A stretch of 64,000 nt of DNA from Firmicutes bacterium UBA5201 (GCA_002412775.1 DHVT01000020.1:1-64000), one strand, 5' to 3'; counted from the first letter of the stretch, positions 33,485 to 42,742 are shown. The notes: generated by a model from the letters alone, not told the origin. Made by a program: numbers and translations.

Positions 33485-34324
33485 TTAAAAAGCTACGATT
33501 ATGCCCCTTTTATCTGCATATAATGAGGACAATCCCGCACATTTCAAATTGATTATTTCTTCAACATTCGGGATTTTTGCAATTTCTTCTTTGATTTGGT
33601 TGGCTCTTTCCCAGTTGCCGACGTGTGTGACCGCTACGATTTTCTTGCCTTTTTTCACGATATCGTCCTGCATGATTTCAATCAGTCGAATATAGGCTTT
33701 ATTTGAATTGCGAACTTTTTCGACCAGTTTGATCTCGCCATTTTCATCCGCACCCATGATCGGCAGAATATTCAAAGTGGATGCTATAAGTCCTTTCCAC
33801 TTGGAGATGCGACCATTTTTGATGAGATTATCCAGTGATTCAGATATGAAAAGCACTGACATTTCTCCAATGAAACGGGAAACTTCCGCAACAAGCTCAT
33901 CCTTTGCGAGATTTTGTTTTTTGAACTCATGAATCATGCGAGTCACCAGAGTCTCTCCTGCTGCCGCTCCAAGCGAGTCAAATATATGAATGAATTTCTT
34001 TCCAGGATTCTCGGACTCATACAGTTGCTTTGCCACCATTGCGCTGTTGTATGTACCACTTAATTTTGATGAGATCGTGACGATATAGACTTCATCTTCC
34101 TCGCCTTCGAATTGCTCGAGAAAATCGTTAGGTGATGGACAAGCTGATTTAGGCAGATCTTGCGATTTTTTCATTGTTTCGACAAATTGATCAACGTCCA
34201 GATTTTGATCATCCACATACTCGATGCCATCCAAATATAATTTAAAAGGCACAATAGTTGTGGGATAAAGATCAAGAAACGACTGATCCACTTCTGTACT
34301 GCTGTCACCGACTACTTTATACAT
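33485..34324 (-). CDS. DegV family fatty-acid-binding protein
   Basis: 279 aa, EDD fold over the full length. It begins YKVVGDSSTEVD (nucleotide-like loop) and has KSACPSPNDFLEQFE and the Ser-rich VTISSKLSGTYNSAMVAK near residue 90, typical of DegV proteins that bind a fatty acid (FakB-like) for phosphorylation by FakA. FakA is not in the window, so the role is inferred from the family. Own promoter at 34354-34382 and terminator at 33436. Start ATG at 34324 after AGGAGATG. Confidence 0.9.
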   Translation of the reverse strand: MYKVVGDSSTEVDQSFLDLYPTTIVPFKLYLDGIEYVDDQNLDVDQFVETMKKSQDLPKSACPSPNDFLEQFEGEEDEVYIVTISSKLSGTYNSAMVAKQLYESENPGKKFIHIFDSLGAAAGETLVTRMIHEFKKQNLAKDELVAEVSRFIGEMSVLFISESLDNLIKNGRISKWKGLIASTLNILPIMGADENGEIKLVEKVRNSNKAYIRLIEIMQDDIVKKGKKIVAVTHVGNWERANQIKEEIAKIPNVEEIINLKCAGLSSLYADKRGIIVAF

Positions 34325-34353
34325 ATACTCATCTCCTAAAATTTAATAATTTC

Positions 34354-34382
34354 ATTATACTTCAATTATCGAAATATATCAA
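34354..34382 (-). promoter_or_regulatory. degV promoter
   Basis: TTGATA (34382-34377), 17-bp spacer, TATAAT (34359-34354); near-consensus. It starts just after the hut terminator. Confidence 0.7.
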
Positions 34383-34410
34383 ATAAAAGACCACCTCGTT
34401 TGAGGTGGTC
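34383..34410 (-). terminator. Terminator of the ftcD-hutI-fchA operon
   Basis: GACCACCTC-AAAC-GAGGTGGTC on the minus strand, followed by TTTTATTTG; 7 nt after the fchA stop. Confidence 0.85.
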
Positions 34411-34417
34411 AAATTCA

Positions 34418-35035
34418 TTAAAGTGAGGATAACGACAATACCTTTTGTTCTCTTTCGACAGCCAGTTTCTCAAGTTCTTTCACTTCGGCACTCACACTTT
34501 CAATAAACGCCTGATCTTTTATGGAACCAAGATTGATTTTGACATTGTAGAGTGCAGACAAAATTGCCGTCCTAGCCATCATGCCTGCCACCAACGCATC
34601 GGTTTGTGCATTTTGATTGCCTTTGACAACCAATACTTCAATGGAATCAAACAACTCGCTTGTCTTCTTGGCGACTTCAAGAGGTACTGTAGCCGCATAT
34701 TTCATGCCTGCTTGTATTTGTCTTGTACGTTCGGCTTTCTCCTCGTCAGTTTCTTTAGGCAGTTTATACGCCTTCATGACACCGTCAAAGGAGTTGGCAT
34801 CTTTATCGATCAATTCGACGAATTCGCTTTTGAAAGCAATCATCTGCTCTGCAATGGTAGCCATCTCATCCGAAACTTCTTCATAGTTCTTTTTTCCAAT
34901 TGTCAGATTGGCGACCATTGCGGCAAGTGATGAAGCCAGTGCCGAAGACAATGCGGCAACACTACCACCACCTGGAACCGGATCGTTGGATGCTGTTTGA
35001 TTTAAAAAGTCCTGTAAATTCATATCTCTAAGCAT
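34418..35035 (-). CDS. fchA: Formimidoyltetrahydrofolate cyclodeaminase
   Basis: Converts 5-formimino-THF to 5,10-methenyl-THF plus ammonia, the step after FtcD. 205 aa, helical, with NDPVPGGGSVAALSSALASSLAAMVANLT at residues about 13-42 as the family signature. The frame opens at 35053 but ATG at 35035 lies 4 nt after GGGAGGT and gives MLRDMNLQDF. It is the last gene of ftcD-hutI-fchA, each 3-20 nt apart. Confidence 0.92.
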   Translation of the reverse strand: MLRDMNLQDFLNQTASNDPVPGGGSVAALSSALASSLAAMVANLTIGKKNYEEVSDEMATIAEQMIAFKSEFVELIDKDANSFDGVMKAYKLPKETDEEKAERTRQIQAGMKYAATVPLEVAKKTSELFDSIEVLVVKGNQNAQTDALVAGMMARTAILSALYNVKINLGSIKDQAFIESVSAEVKELEKLAVEREQKVLSLSSL

Positions 35036-35055
35036 TTTAACCTCCCATTGCATTG

Positions 35056-36327
35056 TCAGTAAGGCTGATCATTGAATTTATCAAGGATCAACACACCATT
35101 TTTTATGACTTTCTCAACTGTGCTCACGCCTATATGATAAGGCAAAAATTTGTAGGTAGGAAACTCGTGGATGACAATATCGGCATTTTTACCGACATCG
35201 ATACTTCCGATTTGATCCGCCCTATCGAGTGCCGCGGCACCATTGATTGTGAGCGCTGTTATGGTTTCCTCAATGGACATTCCCATTTGGTTGGTGGCAA
35301 GTGCGATCAATAAAGGAATGGACTCAGTGAAACAGCTTCCAGGGTTGAAATCTGTAGCCAGTGCAACCACTAAATTTTGATCGATCATAGTTCTTGCTCT
35401 AGCATAGGATTCCTTGAGTGAAAACGCTGTGCAAGGCAAAATCGTCGCCACTACCCCGGCATCTCTCATCGCTATGATTCCAGCGTCGGAAGCCTGAAGC
35501 AAATGATCGGCGGAATATGCGCCAAGTTCAGCCGCCAGCTCAGCGCCACCCAACTGAACAATCTCATCCGCATGTATTTTGAGTTTGAAACCTCTCGCTT
35601 TTGCGGCACCGAGAAATCGCCTTGACTGTTCAACAGAAAAGACATTTTCTTCGCAGAAGATATCGGCGAACTCTGCCAATCCTTTTTCATCCACAACGGG
35701 AAGTACCGTATCGATCATAAAATCAATAAAGGCATCAGGATCGGTTTTGTACTCGGCAGGTCTGGCATGTGGACCTAGAAAAGTCGTGACAATATCGAGG
35801 GAGTGAATCTCATTGAGACGTTTCATGACTTCTAGTTGCTTGATTTCCGTATCCAAATCGAGACCGTAACCACTCTTGCCTTCAACAGTTGTCACCCCAA
35901 ACCCTGTCATCGAGTTCAATCGTTTAATGCCTACTTTGATCAGCTCTTCTGCCGAGGCGTCCTTGGTGCCTTTCACAGAATTTATAATGCCGCCGCCTTT
36001 CGACATGATGTCCATATAACCTTGACCCTCAAGTCTCCAGTTATATTCCTGTTCCCGATAACCGCCAAAAACAAGATGGGTATGTGAATCCACAAAACCA
36101 GGAAGAACACAACGATTGCTGGCATCGATGATTTCGAAACCTTTTGATTCATATTCTTTGACATCCAAAACGTCTTGTGTGATTTTTGCTATCACACCGT
36201 CTTCGATGACGATCGATCCGTTTTCAATCACATTAAGGTCACTCATGGCAGCACCGGATTTGCCTTTAAAACCGCTACATGTCACAATTTGGTTTGCATT
36301 GATTATGATTAGATTTCCTTTTTTCAT
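35056..36327 (-). CDS. hutI: Imidazolonepropionase
   Basis: Amidohydrolase opening imidazolone-5-propionate to N-formimino-L-glutamate, third step of histidine degradation. 423 aa. Metal site HTHLVFGGYRE (near 84), EGKSGYGLD, KIHADEIVQLGG and the Asp in ATDFNPGS are present. Start ATG at 36327 after GGAGTAGACG. It lies 3 nt after ftcD and 20 nt before fchA. Confidence 0.95.
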   Translation of the reverse strand: MKKGNLIIINANQIVTCSGFKGKSGAAMSDLNVIENGSIVIEDGVIAKITQDVLDVKEYESKGFEIIDASNRCVLPGFVDSHTHLVFGGYREQEYNWRLEGQGYMDIMSKGGGIINSVKGTKDASAEELIKVGIKRLNSMTGFGVTTVEGKSGYGLDLDTEIKQLEVMKRLNEIHSLDIVTTFLGPHARPAEYKTDPDAFIDFMIDTVLPVVDEKGLAEFADIFCEENVFSVEQSRRFLGAAKARGFKLKIHADEIVQLGGAELAAELGAYSADHLLQASDAGIIAMRDAGVVATILPCTAFSLKESYARARTMIDQNLVVALATDFNPGSCFTESIPLLIALATNQMGMSIEETITALTINGAAALDRADQIGSIDVGKNADIVIHEFPTYKFLPYHIGVSTVEKVIKNGVLILDKFNDQPY

Positions 36328-36330
36328 CGT

Positions 36331-37224
36331 CTACTCCATAATTCTTTTTTCAAGAACCTGATCATATGAAAATGATTCGACACCGAGATAGTATTCAGCG
36401 GTTCCGATCAATGCATCCATTGGAACAAGTCCTATGATTTCACTGCCTACAACCGAAACGCCAAAACGTTTCGCTTCAATCTTTACAAGTTCAAAAGCGC
36501 GATAAAGCGGTGTTTTTGTGAAGTCTGTCATGTTCATCGAAACCTGAACGATGCCACGCTCTTCAAGATCGATTCCGATGGCTTTGCAATAACGCAACCC
36601 ACCACTCAAGTGTCTTACATTTTTAGCGATTTTATTTGCGATCTCAAGATCGTTTGTTGCAAGATTCACATTGAAAGCAACGAGAGGCATTCTTGCACCT
36701 ATCGCTACAATACCCGCTGTCGGATGAATCTCTGTACCAAAATCAGGTTTCCATGCTTCGTCCTTTATTTTTTCGGACATGCCCTCGAACTGACCTTTTC
36801 TAAGCGCAGCAAGGTTTTCTCTCGCTGATGACGATGCGGATTTCTCATATAGAAAACATGGTAAATCATATGTCTCATATAAAAGTTTTGCCACTTCTTT
36901 GGAAAGCTCGACACACTCGTCCATTGTGACGTTTTTAATAGGAATAAATGGAATGACATCAACAGCTCCCATACGGGGATGTTGACCCTCATGCTTTGTG
37001 AGGTCAATCAGTTTCACTGCAGTACCTACAGCTTCAAGCATTGCGTCTTTAAGCGCTTCTTTTTCACCTACAACTGTGACGACCAATCTGTTGTGGTCCT
37101 CATCATTGCTGTAGTCCAATAACTTGACACCATTCTTGCCTCTAAAAGCGGATATGATTTGCTCGATTTTTTCAAGATCTCTTCCCTCACTGAAATTGGG
37201 AACACATTGAATAATTTGATTCAT
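36331..37224 (-). CDS. ftcD: Glutamate formimidoyltransferase
   Basis: Transfers the formimino group of formiminoglutamate to tetrahydrofolate, giving glutamate and 5-formimino-THF. 297 aa, single-function form. It starts IIQCVPNFSEGRDLEKI (signature), with VDVIPFIPIKNVTMDECV, and HPTAGIVAIGARMPLVAFNVNL in the folate-binding C-terminal half. First gene of the operon; ATG at 37224 after GGAGG. Together with FchA it sends histidine carbon into the folate one-carbon pool, the usual clostridial solution. Confidence 0.95.
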   Translation of the reverse strand: MNQIIQCVPNFSEGRDLEKIEQIISAFRGKNGVKLLDYSNDEDHNRLVVTVVGEKEALKDAMLEAVGTAVKLIDLTKHEGQHPRMGAVDVIPFIPIKNVTMDECVELSKEVAKLLYETYDLPCFLYEKSASSSARENLAALRKGQFEGMSEKIKDEAWKPDFGTEIHPTAGIVAIGARMPLVAFNVNLATNDLEIANKIAKNVRHLSGGLRYCKAIGIDLEERGIVQVSMNMTDFTKTPLYRAFELVKIEAKRFGVSVVGSEIIGLVPMDALIGTAEYYLGVESFSYDQVLEKRIME

Positions 37225-37257
37225 ATAAAAACCTCCATTTATGTCTCATGATTAATC

Positions 37258-37286
37258 ATTATAAACATATTATCGTCGATTTTAAG
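37258..37286 (-). promoter_or_regulatory. Promoter of ftcD-hutI-fchA
   Basis: TATAAT (37263-37258) with a weak -35 CTTAAA (37286-37281) at 17 bp. The weak -35 would allow activator control. Confidence 0.45.
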
Positions 37287-37292
37287 ACCACT

Positions 37293-38246
37293 TTACAAAT
37301 TCAGTTTGATTTTGAGTTTTTCAAGCATATCCACAGTCATGTTCTCCAAATTATAGTTGGGTTTCCAACCCCACTCTTTTTTCGCATCACTGTCATCAAG
37401 GGAATTTGGCCATGAGTTGGCAATTTCTTGCTTGATCGGGTCTACATCATAATCCATTTCAAACTCAGGAATATGTTTTTTGATTTCATTCTTGATATCT
37501 TCTGGACAGAAGCTCATTGCCGTGATATTGAATGCGTTTCTATGAATGAGTTTCGTAGGATCCGCCTCACTCAGTTGAAGGATTGAATCCAGCGCATCGG
37601 GCATATACATCATATCCATGTAAGTCTCTGAATTGAGGTTGCATGTGAATCTTTTGTTTCTCAATGCCTCGTAATAAATATGGACAGCATAATCAGTCGT
37701 ACCACCACCTGGAAGCGCGGCATACGAAATCAGGCCAGGGAATCTGACACCTCTTGTGTCGACGCCGAATTTATTGAAGTAATAATCGCATAAAAGTTCA
37801 CCGGCAACCTTGGAAACACCATAAATAGTGGATGGTCTCTGTATTGTATCCTGTGGAGTCAGATCTTTGGGTGTGGAAGGTCCAAAAGCTGCTATGGAAC
37901 TAGGTGTAAAGACCATTGAACCGGTCTCGCGGGCAACTTCGAGGCAGTTGTAAAGACCATTCATATTGACATCCCAAAGCATTTGAGGATTTTTTTCACC
38001 AATTGCAGACAGTATCGCAGCCAAATTCATGATTGTATCTATTTTATATTTTTTGACAACTTCATGTACTCTCTTTCCATCGGTAACGTCCACCAACTCA
38101 AAGATTCCATTCTTTTCAACTGTTTCATTTTTTGCAAAGCTTCTGCTGGAAGCCACAACGTTGTCAACACCGTATGTTTTTCTCAGAAGTTCAGTCAATT
38201 CAGTACCGATTTGGCCAGATGCGCCTGTAATCAAAATCCTTTTCAT
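37293..38246 (-). CDS. tdh: L-threonine 3-dehydrogenase, short-chain (SDR) type
   Basis: NAD-dependent oxidation of threonine to 2-amino-3-ketobutyrate. 317-aa extended SDR: GASGQIGTELTELLR (GxxGxxG), catalytic YGVSKVAGELLCDYY (Tyr-x3-Lys, near residue 140), and the family features RFPGLISYAALPGGGTTDYAV and MYMPDALDSI. It differs from zinc-type Tdh of E. coli. The glycine-forming partner kbl is not in the window. Start ATG at 38246 after AAGGGGAG. Other epimerases share the fold, but the GGGTTDYAVHIY signature is TDH-like. Confidence 0.88.
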   Translation of the reverse strand: MKRILITGASGQIGTELTELLRKTYGVDNVVASSRSFAKNETVEKNGIFELVDVTDGKRVHEVVKKYKIDTIMNLAAILSAIGEKNPQMLWDVNMNGLYNCLEVARETGSMVFTPSSIAAFGPSTPKDLTPQDTIQRPSTIYGVSKVAGELLCDYYFNKFGVDTRGVRFPGLISYAALPGGGTTDYAVHIYYEALRNKRFTCNLNSETYMDMMYMPDALDSILQLSEADPTKLIHRNAFNITAMSFCPEDIKNEIKKHIPEFEMDYDVDPIKQEIANSWPNSLDDSDAKKEWGWKPNYNLENMTVDMLEKLKIKLNL

Positions 38247-38305
38247 TATATACTCCCCTTTAAAAAAATATTCGTGAAAAATATGCCAACCTACTCTATT
38301 TTACA

Positions 38306-38337
38306 TGAATGTGAGACATAGTAAAACAAAACATTCA
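38306..38337. repeat. Inverted repeat upstream of tdh
   Basis: TGAATGT (38306-38312) and ACATTCA (38331-38337) form an inverted repeat with an 18-nt gap in the tdh leader/promoter region, a candidate operator. Confidence 0.35.
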
Positions 38338-38357
38338 CAAAAACATTTTAATAAAAC

Positions 38358-38645
38358 TTAAATATTGCCTGTCTGTGAATATATATAGGAGAATAACACC
38401 ACCCAGTAAAAGGCCATAGAAACAGCTGCCATGATTCTAAACCTCGCTTTGGATAATTTGTGTCTGAACAGAACCATTGCAAGAGAAAAACCTGCGCCTC
38501 CACCCAATAACGCAAAAATCAACAATGAGTTTTCTGATATTCTTCTCTTTCCTTTGATCGCTTTAAGCTTGTCGATCCCCATAGTGACAAATGCGAGAAC
38601 ATTGATTGCTGTCACAATATATAATATTACTCTGTGTTGGTCCAT
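38358..38645 (-). CDS. DUF1294 small membrane protein
   Basis: 95 aa with four hydrophobic stretches (about 6-20, 40-62, 70-90) and the DUF1294 signature MGIDKLKAIKGKRRISENSLL followed by LLGGGAGFSLAMVLFRHK. Function unknown. AGGAGGACACA precedes ATG at 38645. It stands alone, between the terminator of the upstream kinase gene and tdh. Confidence 0.88.
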   Translation of the reverse strand: MDQHRVILYIVTAINVLAFVTMGIDKLKAIKGKRRISENSLLIFALLGGGAGFSLAMVLFRHKLSKARFRIMAAVSMAFYWVVLFSYIYSQTGNI

Positions 38646-38703
38646 TGTGTCCTCCTAACGGTCTTATCCCATATCATCGTATACCAATTGAAAGATAAAC
38701 ACA

Positions 38704-38730
38704 ATAAAAACGGACTCAAAGTACGAGTCC
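38704..38730 (-). terminator. Terminator of the REC-kinase gene
   Basis: GGACTC-GTACTTT-GAGTCC followed by GTTTTTATTG on the minus strand, 14 nt after the gene. Confidence 0.7.
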
Positions 38731-38743
38731 AAAAGTCCACATC

Positions 38744-39931
38744 CTAATTTTTATTGAATACCAGTGAAAACTGAGTACCCCTATTGCGATCACTATCGAA
38801 CTCAATTTGTCCCTTATGTTTATTGACAACAATATCATACGCGATGCTGAGACCCAGTCCCATGTTTTCGTTTTTGGGTTTGGTTGTGAAAAACGGATCG
38901 AACACATTGTCAAAATACTCGTCCGGTATGCCCGCCCCATTGTCTTTGATATGGCAAATTACCGCATCCTCGGTTTCGATTGTACGAATGACAATTTTAC
39001 TCTCATCGACATCTTTGACAGCTTGGATGGCGTTGATAAGGACATTCATAAGAGCTTGTTTGATCTCACCTTTATTGCATAGGATTCGACTGTGGTCATT
39101 GTATTGTTTTTCCACTGAATGAATCAGTTTGATTTCGCTATTGATCATCAGCAGGACTTCCTCTATCATTTCACTGAGTTTGGCTGGTGACCGAGCATCT
39201 TTTTTGGAATTTCTCGAGAAATTTCCAAGAGTTGCGATCAACTTTTTGATTTTTACAATCTCATCACTGGTATCACTGAAACCTTCAATCAAATTATTCT
39301 TGATGTTCATGACTGTCATTGGTGAGATGTGCTCATCCAGATCATTGATCCTGCTTAATGATCTGTTGAGTTCTTTTTCGAGTTTGATCAAAGGCATCTC
39401 GATTTCATGGACCAATCCCTCAAGCAACTCTCCAATCGCGGTCATTTTCTCCTTCTCAATCAAGTAACTTTGCGCCTCTTTCAACATTTTGTTTACTCTG
39501 ATCAGTTCAACATTCTGTTTCTCCAGAAGTTCCAGCGCTCTAACCAGTTTTCTTTCGCTCTCAACTTCTTTCAGCACGGATTTCACCCTGGCTGCAAACT
39601 CAATTTTATTGAATGGTTTTTGTATGTAATCTGTCGCACCGAGTTCAAAGCATTCTTTGAGGACAAGCAGATCATCCACTGTGGTGAGCATGATCACTTC
39701 TGTTCGATCCAGCCATTTTTCATGTTTCATTATTTTGAGCAGATCCACTCCCGTCAGACCCGGCATAACGATATCCAGCAAAACGAGGTCGATTTTCTCG
39801 TTTTTCATGATCTCAAGTGCTTCCTCCCCACTCAAACACGACTTGATTTCTTCCACCACACGATATTCCATCAGGCAATCTTCGGCAATTTTAATATTCA
39901 TTTTACTATCATCGACAATCAATACTTTCAT
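38744..39931 (-). CDS. Soluble REC - coiled coil - histidine kinase protein
   Basis: 395 aa, no membrane segment. N-terminal receiver domain (KVLIVDDSKMNIKIAEDC, phospho-acceptor in LVLLDIVMPGLTGVD, Lys in YIQKPFNKIE), a coiled coil (about 120-160), a HisKA-like helix pair with H-box GLVHEIEMPLIKLEKEL and HATPase_c (NVLINAIQAVKD, GLGLSIAYDIV). The H-box has HEIEMP instead of the common HEINNP. A receiver at the N-terminus makes it a signal relay kinase whose activity may be set by REC phosphorylation. The frame opens at 39937, but ATG at 39931 is correctly spaced (7 nt) from GGAGG. No partner regulator is adjacent. Confidence 0.9.
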   Translation of the reverse strand: MKVLIVDDSKMNIKIAEDCLMEYRVVEEIKSCLSGEEALEIMKNEKIDLVLLDIVMPGLTGVDLLKIMKHEKWLDRTEVIMLTTVDDLLVLKECFELGATDYIQKPFNKIEFAARVKSVLKEVESERKLVRALELLEKQNVELIRVNKMLKEAQSYLIEKEKMTAIGELLEGLVHEIEMPLIKLEKELNRSLSRINDLDEHISPMTVMNIKNNLIEGFSDTSDEIVKIKKLIATLGNFSRNSKKDARSPAKLSEMIEEVLLMINSEIKLIHSVEKQYNDHSRILCNKGEIKQALMNVLINAIQAVKDVDESKIVIRTIETEDAVICHIKDNGAGIPDEYFDNVFDPFFTTKPKNENMGLGLSIAYDIVVNKHKGQIEFDSDRNRGTQFSLVFNKN

Positions 39932-39980
39932 GAGCATGCCTCCTTTTGAAAGATTTTACCCGTTTAGACTCTTCGGAAAC

Positions 39981-40013
39981 AAAAAAGGCATATCAAATAA
40001 TATTTGATATGCC
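39981..40013 (-). terminator. Terminator of asnS
   Basis: GGCATATCAAATATTATTTG continuing to ATATGCC: a 12-bp stem on the minus strand followed by TTTTTTGTTTCC, 9 nt after asnS. Confidence 0.85.
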
Positions 40014-40021
40014 TTGAGTAT

Positions 40022-41413
40022 TTAAAACTCCGCATTTTTGACTGTTCTTGGAAAGGGCACTACATCTCTGATATTGCCCATACCAGTCAAATACATGATC
40101 ATACGTTCAAAACCAAGTCCGTATCCGGCATGACGTGTACCACCGTATTTTCTGAGTTCGAGATACCACCAATAGTCCTGCTCTTCAAGTCCCATTTCAT
40201 GGATACGATTGAGCAACAAATCGTGTCTTTCCTCTCTTTGGGATCCACCGATCAGTTCTCCGACCCCTGGAACCAACAAATCCATGGCTGCAACGGTCTT
40301 TTGGTCGTCGTTCATGCGCATGTAGAATGACTTGATTTCTTTAGGATAGTTGATGACGAATACTGGTTTGTTGTATATGACTTCAGTAAGATATCTTTCA
40401 TGTTCTGTTTGTAGGTCAGCACCCCAAAATACCGGATATTCAAACTCATGACCTGAATTTTTCAGTGCTTCAACAGCTTCTGTATAGGTCACCTTGACAA
40501 AATCAGAATTGATGACGTGATTCAAACGTTCCAGCAGGCCTTTATCAATACGCTCATTGAAAAATTCCATTTCAGTCGGACACTCTTTCAAGACATAATC
40601 GATGATATATTTGACCATGTCTTCAGCGAGTTGCATATTGTCGGACAAATCAGCAAAAGCAATTTCAGGTTCTATCATCCAAAATTCAGCCGCATGTCTT
40701 TTGGTGTTGGAGTTTTCAGCTCTGAATGTAGGACCGAAAGTATAGACATCTCTAAATGCCAAAGCAAATGTCTCAGCTTCAAGTTGCCCACTGACCGTGA
40801 GGTTGGTCTCTTTTCCAAAGAAATCCTCAGATGTATCCACTTTTCCATCACTGGATTTAGGAACATTTTCAAGGGCAAGTGTCGTTACCCTGAACATTTC
40901 TCCTGCGCCTTCAGCGTCACTTCCAGTTATGATCGGAGTGTGGACGTACACAAATCCCCTGTCCTGGAAAAATCTATGAACGGCATATGCCGCAACAGAT
41001 CTCACTCTAAATACAGCTGAAAATGTATTGCTTCTCGGTCTTAAATGTGCAATGGTTCTAAGATATTCCATTGTATGTCTTTTCTTTTGCAGTGGATAAT
41101 CCGGAGTGGAATAACCTTCCACTTCAATTTCAATCGCCAATATTTCAAAAGGTTGCTTTGCGTCAGGTGTCAAAATCATTCTACCTTTGATGATGATGGC
41201 CGATGCTATTGACAATTTTGATATTTCTTCAAAATTCTTCAAATGTTCATCATATACAATTTGGACATTTTTAAAATGGGTCCCGTCATTCAACTCGACA
41301 AATCCAAATGTTTTCGAAGCTCGGCTTGTTCTGATCCAACCTGAAATTTGAATATCTTGATTCTCAAAAGCCGACGGGTTTTGGTACAACTCTTTAATGC
41401 GAATGTTTTCCAT
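40022..41413 (-). CDS. asnS: Asparaginyl-tRNA synthetase
   Basis: Class IIb aminoacyl-tRNA synthetase charging tRNA-Asn. 463 aa: N-terminal OB anticodon domain (IQISGWIRTSRASKTFGFVEL, about 20-40), motif 2 region FRAENSNTKRHAAEFWMIEPE and motif 3 GYGLGFERMIMYLTG. FRAENSNT marks it as AsnRS rather than AspRS. Start ATG at 41413 after GGAGG. Own promoter, no T-box leader seen. Confidence 0.97.
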   Translation of the reverse strand: MENIRIKELYQNPSAFENQDIQISGWIRTSRASKTFGFVELNDGTHFKNVQIVYDEHLKNFEEISKLSIASAIIIKGRMILTPDAKQPFEILAIEIEVEGYSTPDYPLQKKRHTMEYLRTIAHLRPRSNTFSAVFRVRSVAAYAVHRFFQDRGFVYVHTPIITGSDAEGAGEMFRVTTLALENVPKSSDGKVDTSEDFFGKETNLTVSGQLEAETFALAFRDVYTFGPTFRAENSNTKRHAAEFWMIEPEIAFADLSDNMQLAEDMVKYIIDYVLKECPTEMEFFNERIDKGLLERLNHVINSDFVKVTYTEAVEALKNSGHEFEYPVFWGADLQTEHERYLTEVIYNKPVFVINYPKEIKSFYMRMNDDQKTVAAMDLLVPGVGELIGGSQREERHDLLLNRIHEMGLEEQDYWWYLELRKYGGTRHAGYGLGFERMIMYLTGMGNIRDVVPFPRTVKNAEF

Positions 41414-41462
41414 ACTTTGCCTCCAATCTATATCAATATTGACTGATTTTAAATTCTATTAA

Positions 41463-41491
41463 ATTATAACTTAAGCGTTCTGTTTAGTCAA
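41463..41491 (-). promoter_or_regulatory. asnS promoter
   Basis: TTGACT (41491-41486), 17-bp spacer, TATAAT (41468-41463). Confidence 0.75.
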
Positions 41492-41500
41492 AATAATCCA

Positions 41501-41529
41501 TTGATATTTGTGTTTTTTTCTTATACTAT
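41501..41529 (+). promoter_or_regulatory. Promoter of the diguanylate cyclase gene
   Basis: TTGATA (41501-41506), 17-bp spacer, TACTAT (41524-41529), 30 nt upstream of the start; divergent from the asnS promoter. Confidence 0.55.
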
Positions 41530-41559
41530 GTTGTATATGGAAACAAACAGGAGGAAAAA

Positions 41560-42738
41560 ATGGATCAGATCAATAGTATCTACATCAGCGCATCACTTTT
41601 CTTAGTCAGTTTCATCATGCATTTGATAGGATTCAAACCCAACAACACCAGGAAAATCACCCGAATATTTGATTTCATACCCTTTATGGTCGTATTGGCA
41701 ACTTCAAGACTATCCATTCCTGTGACCGAATTCACAGTTTTCAAATACGCTTTGATGGCACTGTATCTCATGCAATTGGTAGGGCATTATCTTCTGAGGA
41801 AACAACCTGATTCCGTATTGCTGTCACTTGGTATGATTTCTTCGGTATTTATATTCATTGCCCTGATCAACCAATTCCTATTGCCGACAATACTGGTCAA
41901 TTGGATCTTGATTTTGCTCATTGCTCTGGTCTCGTTTGGTGTTCTGGTCCTTTATCGCCAGATTCCGGACAAGACACACAAGGAGTTTATTGAAATTCAG
42001 TTTTTCGCTTTTTTTGGAATACTGCTGCTCAGTATCAGCAACAATTATTATTATATGACTGTCGGAACATTTTTGATCATCATTTACCAGATCGCCGATA
42101 TTGCATTGACTTCACACATTTTCACTAAAGAAATGAACCTTAGAGAAACTCGGCTACATGATTTGGAAAATAGATTTGAGCGTGTAGTGGACTTTGAGAG
42201 TAAAAAAAGAACTTCACAAATGGTGGACCATGTCGAGAACATACGTGAGAAATCATCTCGTGACCCACTGACGAAAGCACTCAATAGGAGCAGCATAACC
42301 AATACCATTACTTCGATGATCAACGATCCGGACATCAAAATATTCTCAGTCGCCTTTTTCGACATTGACTTCTTCAAAAACATCAACGATTCAAAAGGAC
42401 ATATTGTCGGTGACGAATGTCTTAGACAACTTGCGACAGCCTTCTTATCGCAGAACAGAAAAACCGATGCGCTTGGAAGATATGGTGGTGACGAGTTCCT
42501 ACTGGTACTTCCGAACGTCAACGCCCCCATGGCTTATGAAATCTGCGATCGGATCCGGGTTGGCATCATGAAAAAGTCATCGCCTTCATTTACAATTTCC
42601 ATGGGAATCGCGACATACCCATTTGATGGAAAGAATGTCACAACTCTCCTTGAAGTCGCCGACAAAGGTCTTTATGACGCTAAGAATTCAGGACGTAACA
42701 AAGTATCCTATAAAGGTAATGTTCCCATTTTGAAATAA
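41560..42738 (+). CDS. Membrane diguanylate cyclase (GGDEF)
   Basis: Makes cyclic di-GMP from two GTP. 392 aa: about six N-terminal membrane segments (residues 8-195), a short coiled coil (about 195-230), and a GGDEF domain (about 235-385) with DPLTKALNRSS, FFDIDFFKNINDSKGH, active-site GRYGGDEFLLVLP and the product-inhibition I-site RKTD five residues before GGDEF. All catalytic residues are intact. AGGAGG precedes ATG at 41560. It is convergent with a lipoprotein gene only 4 nt away. Confidence 0.93.
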   Translation: MDQINSIYISASLFLVSFIMHLIGFKPNNTRKITRIFDFIPFMVVLATSRLSIPVTEFTVFKYALMALYLMQLVGHYLLRKQPDSVLLSLGMISSVFIFIALINQFLLPTILVNWILILLIALVSFGVLVLYRQIPDKTHKEFIEIQFFAFFGILLLSISNNYYYMTVGTFLIIIYQIADIALTSHIFTKEMNLRETRLHDLENRFERVVDFESKKRTSQMVDHVENIREKSSRDPLTKALNRSSITNTITSMINDPDIKIFSVAFFDIDFFKNINDSKGHIVGDECLRQLATAFLSQNRKTDALGRYGGDEFLLVLPNVNAPMAYEICDRIRVGIMKKSSPSFTISMGIATYPFDGKNVTTLLEVADKGLYDAKNSGRNKVSYKGNVPILK

Positions 42739-42742
42739 CACT

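Noticed and set aside
39407..39949. 180-aa plus-strand frame opposite the REC-kinase gene
   Set aside because: Antisense shadow, rich in Phe/His from reverse-read Lys/Glu/Met codons.
41414..41462. T-box leader for asnS
   Set aside because: The leader is about 50 nt and lacks the T-box sequence and specifier stem; proS and serC leaders were checked with the same result.
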